Part shown: positions 62,221-64,000 of the stretch, piece by piece
Numbering within the stretch: the stretch's first letter is position 1
Layout of the letters: every line of letters begins with the position of its first letter
Origin: Deltaproteobacteria bacterium
Lineage (GTDB): Bacteria; Desulfobacterota; BSN033; UBA1163
Assembly: GCA_016875195.1 (NCBI GenBank)
Contig: VGRY01000010.1
Coordinates: 1 to 64,000 of the forward strand
Direction: 5' to 3'
Length of the DNA: 64,000 nt
Notes under the pieces: model-generated
What the model saw: only the letters and a program-made list of their open reading frames with translations
The model's database searches: none
Told to the model about the DNA's origin: nothing
Program-made: the position numbers and the translations under genes

Positions 62221-62799
62221 ATTACGAGACAAACGAAAGGTTGCTCTGAAAGGACTTTTTAAACAGGTTATTAACAGTGGCATACTATAGAGGAGGCCAA
62301 TACCCCCAAGATATTGTGTTTCTATTATGCTACAACACAACAAAATAACTAATTGAAATGATAAGATTTTTATTGGTGCTAAATTTTTTCATACTTCTTC
62401 CCATTATGAAAAGAATGGGGTAGGAGGTAAAAATCGGTTTTTTCCACAAGATTTGCACAATTAGGGTGCATCGACCTCCAGGCCTTGATTTTAGCGGTTT
62501 TGAAGGCCTTATCTCTCTTGTCCCATTGATACGTAAATAGTTCCTCTTACCCTCCTTCGGAGATCAAAGCGGGTTCAGCAAACGAGCGCCCCCAACGTGG
62601 CAAGCATCGTATTTACCGATATTAGAATAAGCTACGGATGTCTTCCCCTTATAGGCAAATGTTTTTAGAGATGCATGATCATCTTCTCCTTTGTCAGCGC
62701 GGGCTCCATTATCCCCCTCAATTGGTAAGTCAGAAATCATATTGAAACAGAAAGGTGTTTCTGTTATTGTTCAAAAAAGTTTTATCCTGTGGAGAATCG

Positions 62800-64000
62800 A
62801 TGAAGCATGTCATCCTTGGCACAGCAGGACATATTGACCATGGAAAGACCTCCTTGGTTAAGGCCCTGACCGGTGTTGATACAGACCGATTGAAGGAAGA
62901 GAAGGAAAGGGGGATTACGATCGAATTAGGGTTCACCTTCTTGGATCTTCCAAGTGGCATCCGGTTAGGTATTGTCGATGTACCAGGCCACGAAAAGTTT
63001 GTTAAGCATATGGTGGCCGGGGTATGGGGCATAGATCTTGTAGCCCTCGTCATTGCAGCCGACGAAGGGGTAATGCCTCAGACAAAAGAACATCTGGATA
63101 TCTGCACTCTTCTGAAAGTCAAAAAAGGGTTGATCATTCTTACTAAGATGGATATGGTTGACCGAGACCTCTTAGATCTGGTTAAAGAGGAAGTGGTCGA
63201 CGCTGTCAAACATACCTTTTTAAAAGACGTCCCCATTGTTGCCGTGTCTTCAACGACAGGTGAGGGGATTCCGCACTTAATTTCGATTCTTGATGGCCTT
63301 TCGAAGGAGGTGGAAGAAAGATCTTCTGACGGTCTTTTTCGATTACCTATCGACCGTGTCTTCATCATGAAAGGATTCGGCACGGTAGCCACAGGAACCA
63401 TCGTCTCTGGCCAGATCGCACTTGGAGAACCCCTGGAAGTCCTTCCCTCGGGCAGGGAGGGCAAGATCAGGAATATTCAGGTCTATAATCAGTCCGTTGA
63501 GAAAGCAGAAGCCGGACAGCGGGCAGCCGTCAATATCCAAGGGATTGAAACTTCGGATATCAACAGGGGGGATGTCCTCGCCCGCCCTAAAACCCTTATT
63601 GCGACAAGAACACTTGATGCCTACCTGGAATATTTACCAGGCACTCAGAAACCCCTCAAAAATAGAACCATTCAGAGGTTTCATATCGGCACGAGTCTGG
63701 CTACCGCCTCGATCTACCTCATTGATCGGGATGAACTATCCCCTGGAGAAGGTGGATTTGTCCAAATGAGATTGGACCGGCCCATTGTCGCTTTACCTCA
63801 AGACCGTTTTGTTCTCAGGGGTTCGTCGATCATTCAAACCATTGGAGGAGGGGTGATTCTTGATACCCATCCTGAAAAACATAGACGGTTTTCAGAGAAG
63901 GTCGTTTCGGATTTAACCCTTCTCAGGGATGGAAGCGGAGAGGAAGCCCTCGGCCAACATATCCTTCATTCAGGCATAGGGGGCATGAGTCTGGATGACC
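62800..64000 (+). CDS. selB: Selenocysteine-specific translation elongation factor, 3' end outside the window
   Basis: Open to the window end and absent from the ORF track. [101 protein letters not shown]. Confidence 0.95.
   Translation, partial: MKHVILGTAGHIDHGKTSLVKALTGVDTDRLKEEKERGITIELGFTFLDLPSGIRLGIVDVPGHEKFVKHMVAGVWGIDLVALVIAADEGVMPQTKEHLDICTLLKVKKGLIILTKMDMVDRDLLDLVKEEVVDAVKHTFLKDVPIVAVSSTTGEGIPHLISILDGLSKEVEERSSDGLFRLPIDRVFIMKGFGTVATGTIVSGQIALGEPLEVLPSGREGKIRNIQVYNQSVEKAEAGQRAAVNIQGIETSDINRGDVLARPKTLIATRTLDAYLEYLPGTQKPLKNRTIQRFHIGTSLATASIYLIDRDELSPGEGGFVQMRLDRPIVALPQDRFVLRGSSIIQTIGGGVILDTHPEKHRRFSEKVVSDLTLLRDGSGEEALGQHILHSGIGGMSLDD

Noticed and set aside
62440-62790. tRNA-Sec or SECIS-like RNA near selB
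   Set aside because: I could not find a tRNA-Sec-like acceptor/T-arm or a TCA anticodon loop; needs a covariance-model search.
62730-63540. Minus-strand ORFs listed over 62730-63540 as genes
   Set aside because: They are antisense to selB, which the ORF track misses because it runs off the window.

Overview
The window is 64 kb of a Gram-negative bacterial chromosome, probably a deltaproteobacterium/Desulfobacterota relative (inferred from gene content, not tested). Most of it is housekeeping: an RND efflux operon with a TetR regulator, a complete mlaEFDCA lipid-transport operon, purF, pyrE, guaA (ATP-PPase part), cca, dgt, valS, gatCA, ilvD, pgsA, rmuC, a HU gene, an acyl-CoA dehydrogenase/ETF cluster, three tRNAs, and selB running off the right edge. 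The main accessory feature is a compact island of about 9.5 kb (20244-29721) inserted in the 3' part of tRNA-Leu(TAA). It is bounded by a 59-bp direct repeat. It carries an integrase, an AlpA-like excisionase candidate, a phage-type replication initiator gene with internal 11-13 bp iteron-like repeats, lambda-type terminase small and large subunits, a minor-tail-Z-like protein, a run of paralogous one- and two-unit small proteins, and a protein resembling ribosomal protein bS21. I see no portal, capsid or lysis genes, so a terminase-bearing phage satellite (or a heavily reduced prophage) fits best. Other notable items are an EtfA fused to an XRE-HTH and cupin, a G7 tract that puts a methyltransferase start codon out of frame, a BON-like gene split by an in-frame TAA, a pseudo-receiver/acidic-linker protein with a PopZ-like layout, and many intergenic loci made of short degenerate words arranged as inverted arrays.
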